Below are positions 9,147-18,959 of a DNA stretch of 64,000 nt, piece by piece (position 1 is the first letter of the stretch; each line of letters begins with the position of its first letter). The notes below the pieces were generated by a model. That model did not search any database and was not told where the DNA came from. It worked only from the letters and a program-made list of their open reading frames with translations. Both the position numbers and the translations under genes were made by a program. The DNA lies in contig JAOPJZ010000002.1 of assembly GCA_025517525.1 (NCBI GenBank), positions 372,001 through 436,000 on the forward strand. Reading direction: 5' to 3'. The DNA comes from Natronosalvus hydrolyticus. Its GTDB lineage: Archaea > Halobacteriota > Halobacteria > Halobacteriales > Natrialbaceae.

Positions 9147-10205
9147 TCATTTTCCGGCCGGGCGTTCTGCGTCCCGATTGGTCTGCTCACGGAACGTTTC
9201 GATCTCGTCTTCGATGTAGGGCGTGCCGTCGGTGTGGTACAGATCGTGAAACCACACGTTCGGGGGCTCGGCTTCACCGACCGCCTCGGTAATCGAAACC
9301 TGCGCCGTTCGCCACGGGAGATGGGTCTGTATCTTCCCGTTGACCAGTCCCCACGTGTAACAGCCGATTCCCTGCTTCCGGTAGTACGGCAGGTGCGTCT
9401 CGACGAAGTTATTTCGCGAGCGAGCGAGCCACTCGGTACACAGCATTGGTCGTCCAAGTTCTTCTAATTCGTCGACACGCTCCCGCGTAAACTCGAGATC
9501 GCTGTAATCGTGGAACGAGATCACGTCCGACAGTTCGTTTGCGACCTCGTTCAACTCGGTCATCTCGAGATTCCAGTTACACCCCGCGGTCAGCGGCTGT
9601 GACGGTTCCGCTTTGCGTGCCCACGCGAAGGAGTCGCGAACGAGCGGGATACTGTCGGGATGCATGTCGCTGTTCCCGGGTTCGTTGTACAGATCCCAGC
9701 AGATAATGCGATCGTCCGTCGCGAAGGCGTCGATAATCGAACGAACATATTCCTCGAGTTCCGGCCAGTAGCTCCGGTCCCGGACTCGTTCGTGTCCGGG
9801 GCTTGGCGTCCACTGGCTGTTGTGTGTATCAGGAACGGGATCGTCCTGCGGTCCGAGATACGGCTCCCTCCCGGAGAATGCGACGTCGTCGAAGAACACG
9901 AACATCGTCGAGATGCCGTGTCTGTCAGCTATGGACAGGAACTCCTCCATTCGATCGACCAGTCCGTCGGGATCGTCCTCCCAGACGAGATACTGGAGGA
10001 AGACTCGAACCGAGTTCATGCCGACCGAACTGGCCCAGCCGAGTTCTCGATCGATCGTCTCGGGGTCGAACGTGTCCGCCTGCCACATTTCGGTCGGATT
10101 CACCGCCGTACTCGGCACGTAGTTACAGCCAACCGGCCAGCCCTGTTCGTCATACCAGTCCCATACTGCGTCTGTACTCCATTGAGTCGATTTGCGTTCG
10201 TGCAT
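9147..10205 (-). CDS. Clan GH-A glycosidase (GH5-like)
   Basis: A 352-residue single-domain TIM-barrel glycosidase. The clan GH-A acid/base is Glu175 in CWDLYNEPGN and the likely nucleophile is Glu258 in PMLCTEWLAR. An early FLQYLVWEDD block and a C-terminal ending in a short helix complete the barrel. There is no signal peptide, so it acts inside the cell on imported oligosaccharides. The family is close to GH5/GH39-like cellulase or xylanase-annotated proteins, but no specificity can be assigned. It lies 42 bases after the GH2 gene (10248-13007) and 80 bases before dgoD, in the same operon direction. Confidence 0.85.
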   Translation of the reverse strand: MHERKSTQWSTDAVWDWYDEQGWPVGCNYVPSTAVNPTEMWQADTFDPETIDRELGWASSVGMNSVRVFLQYLVWEDDPDGLVDRMEEFLSIADRHGISTMFVFFDDVAFSGREPYLGPQDDPVPDTHNSQWTPSPGHERVRDRSYWPELEEYVRSIIDAFATDDRIICWDLYNEPGNSDMHPDSIPLVRDSFAWARKAEPSQPLTAGCNWNLEMTELNEVANELSDVISFHDYSDLEFTRERVDELEELGRPMLCTEWLARSRNNFVETHLPYYRKQGIGCYTWGLVNGKIQTHLPWRTAQVSITEAVGEAEPPNVWFHDLYHTDGTPYIEDEIETFREQTNRDAERPAGK

Positions 10206-10247
10206 GTGTGATTAATTTGTCGTTGGTGTGTTGCCTTGAGGTGTGGT

Positions 10248-13007
10248 CTATCGTGTATCGGGTATGACTCCGCTGTCAGTTGCAAGGTGTTCGACGAGGC
10301 GGTCGAGTAGCGCGGTCGCTGTCGGGTGTTCTCCATACTGATCCGTGAGCCGGAACGTACAGGAACATACCCGTCCGTCGCCGTGGTCACGGGTGACGAG
10401 CGGGCTCGCCCAGTTTGCGATCCAGCCTTCGACATAGTCGACGTGAACCGCGTCCTCCGGGCCGAGATCCGACGCAACGGCGGTCGGATACAGTCCCTCG
10501 AACGCCCAGTCCGGCCTGTGGTCACCGCCGAGACCGTCGAGGAGGGGGCTATCGTGAGCGAACAGCGACGAGACGAGATTCCAGCTTTCCCCCTCGGACA
10601 GCGTGGTATAGTCGAATAATTCGGTATGGGGCGCACCCTCGTGAGCGGGTGGCAGTATCAGTACCGCGGTGCCCGATTCGGCGATGAGTTCCAGAAGCCC
10701 GTGGTCGGTTCCGGTTGTAACGATCACATCGGCCACCTGTGGATCATCGACGAGGGTGTACCGTGCTCCCGCCAGCCGCGCACCGAGTTGGTGATTGTGT
10801 TCAGGAACGTGGATCGCGTGGTCGTGTGGCGAAACCGACCTCGGAACGACGGTGATTCGTTCGGTGGTACTCACCGTACCCGTGTCCGTCTCGGCCGTAA
10901 CCGTGAGATCGACGGTAGTCGCCGATTCGACGTCCGGAAGCGAGATAGTTGCTGCCTCGGCAAAGGTCGTCGGTTCGAATGCCGCGTACTCCATCTCGAG
11001 TACGTCCGCGTCGATCGATGCCTCGACCCCCTCAAGTTCGTACTCAAGGACCGCCCGCCCGGTCTCGACGGTATCGTTCACGATGGTCACGTCGACGGGA
11101 ACGGATTCGCCGCCCCATTGGGCGTGATTGACCGCTGCGACGACTGAAGTCGGGGCGTTCACCGCTGCAAACTCATCGTGGAACGCCTTCTGCTCTCGCC
11201 GGTAGTCGAGGACTCCGTTGAACTCCCACTCGATATCGGTAAACTCCGTCATCACGTAGCCTGCGACCCCGTCGTGAAGGCGCATCTGCTCAATGACGTC
11301 CTTGTTCGAGCGGAACTCGCGATGCTGCCAGGTCTCCGCCAGCGAAGCCCAGTCGTCGAACACCGCCGGAAGCGTCGTCTCCTGGAAGCGATCGTAGACG
11401 CCGGCCGGCCGCTTGATCGGATCATCGAAGAAGTCATAATCGAACCACGGCGGCGTCTCGCCGTAGTACTCCTCGATTGCCGGTAGGTCGCACATACCCC
11501 AGGTGCCGAACTCGGAGACGATCAGAGGCGCGTCCTCGGGATCGGTAACGGTAGCGGCGTAGTTCTCCCACGGCGTGGACGTCATCCACTCGATGTTGTC
11601 CGCCCAGGCGTCTGCCCGGTCCGGGCTGACGAAGTATTGGTGGTAGTCATTGATGTCGGTCGCGACGTGTGCCCAGCCGGAATTGTCACAGACGAGTCGG
11701 GTTGGATCCCACGATTTGGCCTCTTCGTAGAGGGCTTCGAGGTACTCTTGTTTCCACTCGTCTTCCCAGAGGGATGTCTCCTCATCGAGCCCCTGCGGGT
11801 TTCCGATCCCCCACTCCTCGTTGTAGAGACTCCAGATGATGACGCTGGGACGGTTGTAGTCACGCTCGATTAGCCCATGGATCTGCTCACGGACTTCGTT
11901 TTTCGATCGCTCCGTGTGAACCGTCGGATTGGCAGGTTCTTCCCAGACGAGGATTCCCAGCCGGTCGGCGAGTTCCAAGAAGTCCGGATGCGCGGGCTTG
12001 ATGTGCTTGCGCAGCAGGTTGAACCCGAGTTCCTTCGCGGTTCGAATCTCGTGTTCGAACAGGTCCTCATCGAATGGGCGATACAGCGTCTCCGGATAGT
12101 ACCCCTGATCCAGCGCGCCGCGTATGTAGCGGGGTTCACCATTTAGATAGAGTTGGCCATCTCGGGATTCGATCGAGCGCATCCCAAAGTAGTCCTCGTA
12201 GCGATCGACCACACGCCCGTCACGCAGCAGTTCGACGGTCACGTCGTAAAGCGTGGGCGATTCGGGCGACCAGTAGTCGGGGTCGTCGATCGAAACCGTC
12301 GTAGCGGCCGAGCCCTCGCCGTCGATTTCGGTCTCAGCCGTCGCCACGTCCTCCCCGTCTCGAGCGACGCGAACACTCGCCGTGAGCGCTCCCGGTTCCT
12401 CCACACCGACCAAGTCGATATCGATACGCGCGTTGTCGGTGTCGAGGTTCGGTGTCGCACGGATTCGGTCGATCCGTGTCTTCGGGACAGTCTCGAGCGT
12501 GACGTCCTGCCAGATACCGCTCACGCGCTGGTACCAGGGGGCGCCCTGTTTTCCGTGAGGAATCTCGCTACTGTCTTCGGGATCCTTGACGCGGACGGTG
12601 ATCGTATTCTCACCGGGTACGAGAGCGTCCGAGACCTCGAAGGCGAAGGGCAGGTAGCCGTCTCGGTTGGTTCCGCATTGGACGCCGTTGACCCACAGCG
12701 TGGTCTCGTAATCGACTGCGCCAAAGCGGATCAGTGCCGCTTTCTCCGTCCAGTTAGAATCGTCGACGTCTATCGATCGCCGGTACCAGGCGACGCCGGT
12801 ATAGTCGCGTGCAATTTCGAGTTCCTGCCACGCGTGGGGGACCGTAACCGAGTGACAGTCGTCGATCGGCCACTCGTGTTCGGTGGTTTGCCAGTCGTGG
12901 GAAACCCCTTCATCTTCAGGGTCAAGCCGGAACGTCCACTGTCCCGAGAGAGTTTTCGAAGATCGATACGTCGTGTGTTGTTCCGGTTGTGTTTGGTGAA
13001 TAGTCAT
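10248..13007 (-). CDS. Glycoside hydrolase family 2 (second paralogue)
   Basis: A 919-residue GH2 enzyme with the same layout as the 2063-4906 product. The sugar-binding jelly roll covers about residues 18-175 and the Ig-like domain about 180-280. The TIM barrel starts at about 285, with acid/base Glu397 (SLYNEEWG) and nucleophile Glu499 (IVSEFGTWG). The barrel regions of the two paralogues are alike over long runs (for example the QGYYPET, KHIKPAHPDFLE and DNSGWAHVATDINDYH blocks). The N- and C-terminal thirds have diverged. It has no secretion signal. It is transcribed with the importer genes upstream and the GH-A glycosidase, dgoD and aldose dehydrogenase downstream, so its substrate is probably the oligosaccharide that the ABC importer brings in. 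Confidence 0.93.
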   Translation of the reverse strand: MTIHQTQPEQHTTYRSSKTLSGQWTFRLDPEDEGVSHDWQTTEHEWPIDDCHSVTVPHAWQELEIARDYTGVAWYRRSIDVDDSNWTEKAALIRFGAVDYETTLWVNGVQCGTNRDGYLPFAFEVSDALVPGENTITVRVKDPEDSSEIPHGKQGAPWYQRVSGIWQDVTLETVPKTRIDRIRATPNLDTDNARIDIDLVGVEEPGALTASVRVARDGEDVATAETEIDGEGSAATTVSIDDPDYWSPESPTLYDVTVELLRDGRVVDRYEDYFGMRSIESRDGQLYLNGEPRYIRGALDQGYYPETLYRPFDEDLFEHEIRTAKELGFNLLRKHIKPAHPDFLELADRLGILVWEEPANPTVHTERSKNEVREQIHGLIERDYNRPSVIIWSLYNEEWGIGNPQGLDEETSLWEDEWKQEYLEALYEEAKSWDPTRLVCDNSGWAHVATDINDYHQYFVSPDRADAWADNIEWMTSTPWENYAATVTDPEDAPLIVSEFGTWGMCDLPAIEEYYGETPPWFDYDFFDDPIKRPAGVYDRFQETTLPAVFDDWASLAETWQHREFRSNKDVIEQMRLHDGVAGYVMTEFTDIEWEFNGVLDYRREQKAFHDEFAAVNAPTSVVAAVNHAQWGGESVPVDVTIVNDTVETGRAVLEYELEGVEASIDADVLEMEYAAFEPTTFAEAATISLPDVESATTVDLTVTAETDTGTVSTTERITVVPRSVSPHDHAIHVPEHNHQLGARLAGARYTLVDDPQVADVIVTTGTDHGLLELIAESGTAVLILPPAHEGAPHTELFDYTTLSEGESWNLVSSLFAHDSPLLDGLGGDHRPDWAFEGLYPTAVASDLGPEDAVHVDYVEGWIANWASPLVTRDHGDGRVCSCTFRLTDQYGEHPTATALLDRLVEHLATDSGVIPDTR

Positions 13008-13082
13008 TTGCGAGGTCTTTGGTAGTACGATATCTGTACGTCAAATCGATTGTGATAGTTACTGAATTGTCCAGTGGTGTGT

Positions 13083-13709
13083 TCAGGAGACGTTGCCAAA
13101 CGAAAGCGAGAACGATGATTCAGTCTGCGGCAATGGCTCGAGGTCCTCACAGACGAGTTCGATGTGATACGCGGCTGCAATGCCTGCAAATAGTAACACG
13201 AATCCGATCGTCAACGCCGCGGTCGTCACGAGTACAACGAAGGTGACCACGGCAAGGTGAATCAGGTAGGTCGGGTGTGTTGCTCCCCAGAGGTAGCCCT
13301 GTTTGAGGGCCGACCCTGGTGAGTCGCCGCGTGCCATCGCGATGAATGTGGGGATCAACGTCAGTCCGGTGTACGTACCGAAATAGAGGCCACCCACTGC
13401 AACGATCATTGCAAGCGTTCCCGACCCGGTCAGCCCGTACAGGACGCCGATCGCGAGAAACATCGGTGGGAGCAGGGCCAGCAATCCCGCGTGTACGCCG
13501 TTCGTCCGCACCACATGACTGACTCGAGACCGATCGATCTGGCCGTTTTCACGCAACGATAGTACGGCCGCGTAGAGGCCCACCGTGGCAGGACCAATCG
13601 TCACCAGCGGTAGTGAGGCCAGAGTCCAGCAGAGGCTACAGATGACGAGCGAGCTGCTTTGCTGGTAGACGAACCGAATCGTGCGCTTGAGCGCAGTGGT
13701 TTCAGCCAT
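13083..13709 (-). CDS. YesL-like (DUF624) membrane protein
   Basis: A 208-residue integral membrane protein. It has about five hydrophobic helices: residues 16-40, 92-112 (split by a glycine-rich turn), 115-135, 155-180 and a last helix near 183-192. The N-terminal layout (TIRFVYQQSSSLVICSLCWTLASLPLVTIGPATVGLYA) matches YesL/DUF624 proteins. In bacteria these are often encoded beside carbohydrate ABC permeases and glycosidases. The molecular role is unknown. It sits directly after the second permease (gap of one base) and before the GH2 gene, supporting a link to sugar uptake. Confidence 0.75.
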   Translation of the reverse strand: MAETTALKRTIRFVYQQSSSLVICSLCWTLASLPLVTIGPATVGLYAAVLSLRENGQIDRSRVSHVVRTNGVHAGLLALLPPMFLAIGVLYGLTGSGTLAMIVAVGGLYFGTYTGLTLIPTFIAMARGDSPGSALKQGYLWGATHPTYLIHLAVVTFVVLVTTAALTIGFVLLFAGIAAAYHIELVCEDLEPLPQTESSFSLSFGNVS

Positions 13710-13710
13710 A

Positions 13711-14573
13711 TTATCCCACCGTCCCCTGTGCTTGCACAGCGTTCACGAGGTGCTCCTGAAGAACCAGGAATACGATGAACAGCGGCAACACTGCGAGCAA
13801 CGTTCCCGCCATCTCGGCACCGGGCTGGAACACCTGTGTCGGTTGCATTGCGACGATTCCAACAGGGAGGGTAAACGCAGCCTCCTGCTGGAGCACGATC
13901 AACGGCCAGAGGAACTATTCCACGTATAGACGAACGTGTACAGTGACAGGGCCGCGATCGCTGGCTTCATCAGCGGCAACACGATGCGATAGTAGATCTG
14001 GAACGTCGAAAAGCCGTCTAACCGTGCGGCTTCGATGACCTCGTCGGGCAAATCCTTGAAGAACTGCACCAGGAGGAACACCCCGATCGGCATCGCACTG
14101 AACGGAAGGATCACTGCGAGCGGGTTGTTGACCAGTCCAAACTGTGCGATCACCTGGAACAGTGGCACCATGTTCGCGAACACGGGCACCATGAAACTTG
14201 CGATGATCACAGCGAAGACGATTCGCTTGCCGGGCCAATCGAGCTTCGTTAGCGCGAACGCGATCATCGAGTTAAGCACGACGACGATAATCGTCGTTGC
14301 ACCGGCGATCAGGAACGTGTTCAAGAACCACCTTATCATCGGCGCGCCAGTCAGTACGGCGACGTACCATTCGAAGGTGACCTCCGGCGGGACCCACTGT
14401 GGAACCTGTGAAAACACGTGCTGTTCGGTTTTCAGGGAGGTCGACAGCATCCAGGCGTATGGTAGGAGGAACAGGAACGCAATTCCGTAGAGGAACGCGT
14501 ACAGCCCTGCCATTCTGAGTTGTTTGCCCGTTTTTATTCGATCACCGATTACCGGGATTGTTCGTGTGCTCAT
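13711..14573 (-). pseudogene. Carbohydrate ABC permease, MalG type, single-base frameshift
   Basis: The first 224 codons (14573 to about 13902) encode a normal MalG-type inner-membrane permease. It includes the coupling-helix EAA motif (DEVIEAARLDGFSTFQIYYRIVLPLMKP). Near 13908-13920 the frame breaks just where the family reads Y-T-W-N-E-F-L-W-P-L. The DNA reads TGGAATAGTTCCTCTGG where one extra base (TGGAATgAGTTC) would restore the motif. The remaining 63 codons (to 13711) continue in the shifted frame as IVLQQEAAFTLPVGIV and the final helix. Either this strain carries a broken permease or the base is a sequencing error. The start overlaps the end of the upstream permease by four bases (ATGA). 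Confidence 0.88.
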
Positions 14574-15499
14574 GATGCATCACCATCACGTCCGATGAAG
14601 TAGTAGTTCGCCAGCGAGACGGCGACCAGGACGAAAAACAGGAAATAGCCGATTGCAGCGGCGTATCCGAAGTCCTGTTGTCTGAACGCGACCCGAAAGA
14701 GGTACATGATTATCGTTTGCGTTGAATTTCCGGGGCCGCCATCCGTCATGACGAACACCTGGCCGAACACCTGGAACGACCAGATGAACTGGACGACGGA
14801 GACGAACATGATTGCCGGACGCATCTGTGGCAACGTGATATCCTTGAACGCTCGCCACGAGCTCGCGCCATCAATACGCGCTGCTTCGTACAGACGTTCC
14901 GGGACGCTCTGGCGAGCGGCCAGTAGGATGATGAAATTGAATCCGACAGTCCACCAGACCGTTGCGAAGGCGACGGCGGGCATCGCCCATGTGAAGCTAT
15001 TGAGCCACGTTGGTGGGTCGGCCAAAATATAGGAGAGGTAGTAGTTGATTGGCCCGTAGTCGGAGGCATACATCTCCATCCAGATCAACGACACGACCGA
15101 CACGGTCAGAACGTACGGACTGAAATAGACGGTCCTGAGGAACCGTTTACCCTTAACGTTCCGATTCACGCCGAGGGCGAGAGCAAGCCCGAACACCACG
15201 AGCGTTGGTACGGTCAGTACGACGAAGTACACCGTTGCTCGGAACGCGCTCCAGAACACTGGGTCGTTCATCATCCGAACGTAGTTCTCGAGGCCGATGA
15301 ACTCCGATTGACTCGGTGCGAACACGTTCCAGTCAAACAGGCTCATATAAAAGCCGAGAAAGAGCGGATACAACAGGAAGATACTGAAGACAACGAGATA
15401 CGGCGTTGCAAACAGCAACCCGGCTCTCGTTTCAGTATCCGAGAGATCGATCGATCTCACCGCGTCGAGACGCGACGCTGATTCGTCTTCTGTGGCCAT
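14570..15499 (-). CDS. Carbohydrate ABC permease, MalF/UgpA type
   Basis: A 309-residue permease with six hydrophobic helices. It carries the EAA coupling loop (ERLYEAARIDGASSWRAFKDITLPQMRP) that contacts the ATPase, and the conserved FTWAMPAVAF / WWTVGFN helix segment. It forms the membrane channel with the MalG-type protein and imports an oligosaccharide delivered by the binding protein. It begins two bases after the binding-protein gene and overlaps the next permease, a standard operon arrangement. No N-terminal signal is needed for such proteins. Confidence 0.92.
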   Translation of the reverse strand: MATEDESASRLDAVRSIDLSDTETRAGLLFATPYLVVFSIFLLYPLFLGFYMSLFDWNVFAPSQSEFIGLENYVRMMNDPVFWSAFRATVYFVVLTVPTLVVFGLALALGVNRNVKGKRFLRTVYFSPYVLTVSVVSLIWMEMYASDYGPINYYLSYILADPPTWLNSFTWAMPAVAFATVWWTVGFNFIILLAARQSVPERLYEAARIDGASSWRAFKDITLPQMRPAIMFVSVVQFIWSFQVFGQVFVMTDGGPGNSTQTIIMYLFRVAFRQQDFGYAAAIGYFLFFVLVAVSLANYYFIGRDGDAS

Positions 15500-15501
15500 T
15501 C

Positions 15502-16794
15502 TTATGAGAGGTTGTCGTTGATCGCACTAACCATCTCGTCGAGTGCGTCCTCGGGATCGAGTTGCTGAGAGTACACCTGTGCCATGGTCTGGTTGATCGG
15601 TCGGACGTAGTCCTCGTTGTTATCGGTACTCGGCAAGTACACGAGCTGGTCATTGTCAGCCATCTCGAAGAACGTGTTGAGCGTTGCATCCCAGACATCT
15701 GCATCCTGGAGTGTGCCGGAGTTCAGCACGTCACTACTGGCGGGCATATGTCCGGCAGTCGTTCCCCATTCGGTGGAGTTCTGCGTGAGCCACTCGGCGG
15801 CGTAGACGGCCGCTTCGGTCTGTTCGTCGCTTCTGTCGTCGTTTTTCGGAACGGCGAGGGCGTGACTGTTCGCCCAGGTGTATTGTTCGGTTGCACCCGG
15901 TGCGACGAATGGCTTGGCGATCCCCCAGTCGTAGTCTGCCTCGCGGAGAACACCGTAGAACCAGGTTCCGTCGATCGTCATTGCCAGGTCGCCCGCACGG
16001 AACGCGCGATTACCACGGTCGTCCGAGGCATCCGCGGAGTCCCATCCGAACTCGTCCGTAATGTCCGAGTAAAACTCGATGAGTCCGAGCGCCTCATCGT
16101 TGTCGAATGCCGCTCCCGTTGCATCCTCGTTCAGGAACTCGGAGCCGACCGACGACAACCAGGCGACGAATTGTCTGGTATAGAACCGTCCGTACGGCTC
16201 CGGATTGAACGCCTGCTTGTCCGTATTCGCCGATATCTCGTCGGCGGCGTGCTGGAGTTCCTCGAAATTCGTCGGCGGTGATTCGGGGTCGAGCCCAGCT
16301 TCTTCGAAGATATCCTTGTTGTAATACAGTGCGTTCGGATGAGTGTCGAGTGGCAATGCGACATGTGAGCCACCGAACTCCGTCTCGTTCCAGATCGACT
16401 CAACGTACGCATTCTTTGTCCCCGATTCGACCTGGTCGTCGAGTGGCGTTAGCGTGTCGACGAACCGCCGGAGTTCGTTCGTGTGGAAGATAGCCAGATC
16501 AGGTGGCGTTCCACCGGTCATCGAAGTAAACAACGAATCGTAGTACTCGTCGAACGGTTGTCGCTCCCTGCTCACCTGAATGTCGTCATGTTCGTCGTTG
16601 AACTTTTCGACGATGGCTTCCATCGCATCACCGTCGCCACCGGCAAACAGTGTCCAGAACTCGACCTCGTTACCCGAGTCTCCCTGGTCACCACCGAGAC
16701 AACCGGCGAAGCCGGCAACGACACCCGTCGTGGCTGCTGTTTTCAGAAACGTACGTCTTCCGGACCCCTGGTTACTCTGTAGCTTGCGAACCAT
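15502..16794 (-). CDS. Tat-exported lipoprotein sugar-binding protein (family 1 SBP)
   Basis: A 430-residue extracellular solute-binding protein. The start at 16794 gives a Tat signal (twin arginine at 13-14, GSGRRTFLKTAATTG) followed by a lipobox whose Cys32 would anchor the protein outside the membrane. An upstream in-frame start at 17085 would add 97 residues without conservation and is rejected. After the signal come the EVEFWTLFAGGDG strand and the hinge-type segments of the maltose-binding-protein fold. It heads the importer operon with the two permeases; the ATPase gene (17023) is divergent. Confidence 0.9.
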   Translation of the reverse strand: MVRKLQSNQGSGRRTFLKTAATTGVVAGFAGCLGGDQGDSGNEVEFWTLFAGGDGDAMEAIVEKFNDEHDDIQVSRERQPFDEYYDSLFTSMTGGTPPDLAIFHTNELRRFVDTLTPLDDQVESGTKNAYVESIWNETEFGGSHVALPLDTHPNALYYNKDIFEEAGLDPESPPTNFEELQHAADEISANTDKQAFNPEPYGRFYTRQFVAWLSSVGSEFLNEDATGAAFDNDEALGLIEFYSDITDEFGWDSADASDDRGNRAFRAGDLAMTIDGTWFYGVLREADYDWGIAKPFVAPGATEQYTWANSHALAVPKNDDRSDEQTEAAVYAAEWLTQNSTEWGTTAGHMPASSDVLNSGTLQDADVWDATLNTFFEMADNDQLVYLPSTDNNEDYVRPINQTMAQVYSQQLDPEDALDEMVSAINDNLS

Positions 16795-17022
16795 CAAAGG
16801 GACATTTAGGGACCAGATATATAATTGTTGTTGATGGGCAACCGATAACAGGCAGTGAAAGCCATTTCCCCCTTCTATCGCAAGAGGGAATCGCGATAGA
16901 TGCGTCCATTGTTTCGCTGGCGACGATAGTACGGCCGTTGATGGATAGCACACTGTTGAACTCATCTCGACGCCAGTAGAAAATTCTAAATAGTAGATCA
17001 TACAAATGTGCCTTAGCCGAGC
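16795..17022. promoter_or_regulatory. Divergent promoter region, binding-protein operon / ATPase gene
   Basis: This 228-base gap separates the two divergently transcribed halves of the ABC importer. An AT-rich stretch (ATATATAATTGTTG, near 16818) can serve the leftward operon. AAATTCTAAATAGTAG (near 16980-16995), about 27-40 bases before the rightward ATG, can serve the ATPase gene. I do not see a convincing IclR operator. Confidence 0.5.
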
Positions 17023-18138
17023 ATGAGTACAGTCACCTTCAGCGACGTGCAGAAATCGTACGGCGACGTCGTCGCCATTGAACACGTCTCCCTCGAAATC
17101 GAGGACGGGGAGTTCGTATCGATCCTCGGGCCGTCCGGTTCTGGGAAATCCACACTATTACGGATGATCGCCGGGCTCGAAGAGATCTCTGCCGGCGAGA
17201 TTTCGATCGGGGACCGCGTCATCAACGGTGTCGCTCCGCAGGATCGGGGGATTGCAATGGTCTTCCAGAACTACGCGTTGTACCCGCACATGACCGTCCG
17301 GGACAATATGTCCTACGGGCTTCGCCTGACGACAGACCTCCCGAAAGCGGAAATTGACGAGCGCATCGAGAGTACGGCGAAGATGCTCGGGATTGAAGAT
17401 CACCTCGAGAAGCGACCCGCGAATCTCTCCGGCGGGCAACAACAGCGCGTCGCAACGGGACGAGCAATCGTCAGGAAGCCCGATGTGTTCCTCATGGACG
17501 AACCCCTCTCGAATCTCGACGCGAAGCTCAAAATGCACATGCGAACCGAGTTGCAGCGGATTCACGACGATCTCAAGACGACGACCGTCTACGTCACTCA
17601 CGATCAGGAGGAAGCCATGACGATGTCCGATCGAATCGTCATCGTCGCAGATGGACATCTCCAACAGGTTGGCCCACCTGAAGAGATCTACAACGAACCC
17701 GCAAATCACTTCGTTGCCAACTTCATCGGAAGTCCCGCGATGAACTTCTTCGACGTCACGCTCGAGGACGACTGCCTCCACGGTGGCACGTTCGAGTACC
17801 CAATCTCCGCTGATACCGCTACGAAGGCACGCGACGCCGGAACCGGTTCATCGTTTGTCCTCGGAGTTCGCCCGGAACATATCTCGCTGAGCGACGAACA
17901 TGATCCAAATGCAATTCGAGCGGACCTCGATGTGATAGAGCCAGTTGGGAGTGATAATTATCTCTACGTCAAGGTTGGCGATCAAGAGTGCACGGTTCGC
18001 GTCCCCGCAGACGTCAAACCCGATCGGACAGAGCCACTGTGGCTCACATTCAACGAGTCGGACATTCATCTATTCGATAGCGAGACCGAAGAGAACGTCA
18101 AGGTGGAATCCGCTCCATCTGCACAGGTACTTAGGTAG
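17023..18138 (+). CDS. Sugar ABC transporter ATPase (MalK/UgpC type)
   Basis: A 371-residue ATPase that powers sugar import. Walker [10 protein letters not shown] is at 36-44, a Q-loop QN at about 82-83, the ABC signature LSGGQQQR at 135-142, Walker B VFLMDEP at 155-161 and the switch His193. The C-terminal TOBE domains (about 240-355, with [10 protein letters not shown]) are of the MalK/UgpC kind that binds regulators. It lies divergent from the binding protein and permeases and presumably completes that importer. Haloarchaea often share one such ATPase among several importers. Confidence 0.93.
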   Translation: MSTVTFSDVQKSYGDVVAIEHVSLEIEDGEFVSILGPSGSGKSTLLRMIAGLEEISAGEISIGDRVINGVAPQDRGIAMVFQNYALYPHMTVRDNMSYGLRLTTDLPKAEIDERIESTAKMLGIEDHLEKRPANLSGGQQQRVATGRAIVRKPDVFLMDEPLSNLDAKLKMHMRTELQRIHDDLKTTTVYVTHDQEEAMTMSDRIVIVADGHLQQVGPPEEIYNEPANHFVANFIGSPAMNFFDVTLEDDCLHGGTFEYPISADTATKARDAGTGSSFVLGVRPEHISLSDEHDPNAIRADLDVIEPVGSDNYLYVKVGDQECTVRVPADVKPDRTEPLWLTFNESDIHLFDSETEENVKVESAPSAQVLR

Positions 18139-18482
18139 TACTCGAGTCACCATCGTATCGCTCGTTAACGAAATTATGTTATTCTGCCGGTGTTGGTTAT
18201 GTGCTACTAACTCTCTGTCACGCTATCCGAGTGTTTCTAATCAAGAAACGGATATCGCTATATTCGTACAACGACTGTAAACCTGATACTCACCCCATCA
18301 GTTCCCTGGGCGCAATTCACTCTCAGACGTCCACCCTATCCAGCACTATTTACCAGTATATTTGCGCACGGTCTGATTGGATACTCGCGATATGGAAATG
18401 TACACAAACTATGTGAGGTGATACCGCGTATCTTATTTAGAAACGAGGCGGTTGGCATATACAGATAACGGATATCGGGAAC
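18139..18482. other. Intergenic region, no gene seen
   Basis: AT-rich sequence following the ATPase gene. Neither strand encodes a protein-like frame of useful length. Confidence 0.5.
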
Positions 18483-18790
18483 CTATTCGCCAGTTGCCCA
18501 CGGGTAATAGCTCAAGAGAGCGCAGGTTTCATCACCAACCGCTGGATCGATCTCGATACTCGAGATAACGATCTGCAGTTGCGGGTGCACACTTTCAGGA
18601 CTGTTTCTCAGGAAGAAACGAAAGTCTGACGGCTTGATATCGACGAGTTACTCGGACGAAACGCCCTCGATTGTATCGGCTCGAGTCATCACGAGTAGCG
18701 AATGGGACAAGATACGGCTGTTATCTTCCACGGTCACCGGATGAACGAGTGGGCGGTTACCGTATGGTTCACTTCGAGTGAGTAAAAGAG
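18483..18790 (-). pseudogene. C-terminal remnant of an unidentified protein
   Basis: The minus strand reads as about 100 residues of protein-like sequence ending at a TAG (18485-18483), interrupted by one in-frame stop after GVSSE. Segments include YGNRPLVHPVTVEDN, SHSLLVMTRADTIEG, SDFRFFLRNSPES, QLQIVISSIEID and LLSYYPWATGE. The composition and hydrophobic periodicity look like real protein. No start is visible upstream. I do not recognise the family. Position just beyond the importer ATPase suggests a lost member of the sugar island, but that is speculative. Confidence 0.4.
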
Positions 18791-18959
18791 GGCGGCAGTG
18801 ATACCCATAAGTGATAAGAACCGCGTTCCGTGTCCATCAGAGAGTGTACAAGGCTTACAAGCATACTGTTGTAATGCCGTATTGAACCTGCGGAATGGGT
18901 CGAATTACTACCTCATAACGCTATGATCGATGTCCATAGTAGCACGAAATGGCCAAATT

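Noticed and set aside
12153..13025. A 290-codon open frame opposite the second GH2 gene
   Set aside because: It is a shadow of the GH2 coding strand in the same position as the one opposite the first paralogue.
16795..17085. A 97-codon extension of the sugar-binding protein
   Set aside because: It would bury the Tat lipoprotein signal inside the protein and cross the divergent promoter.
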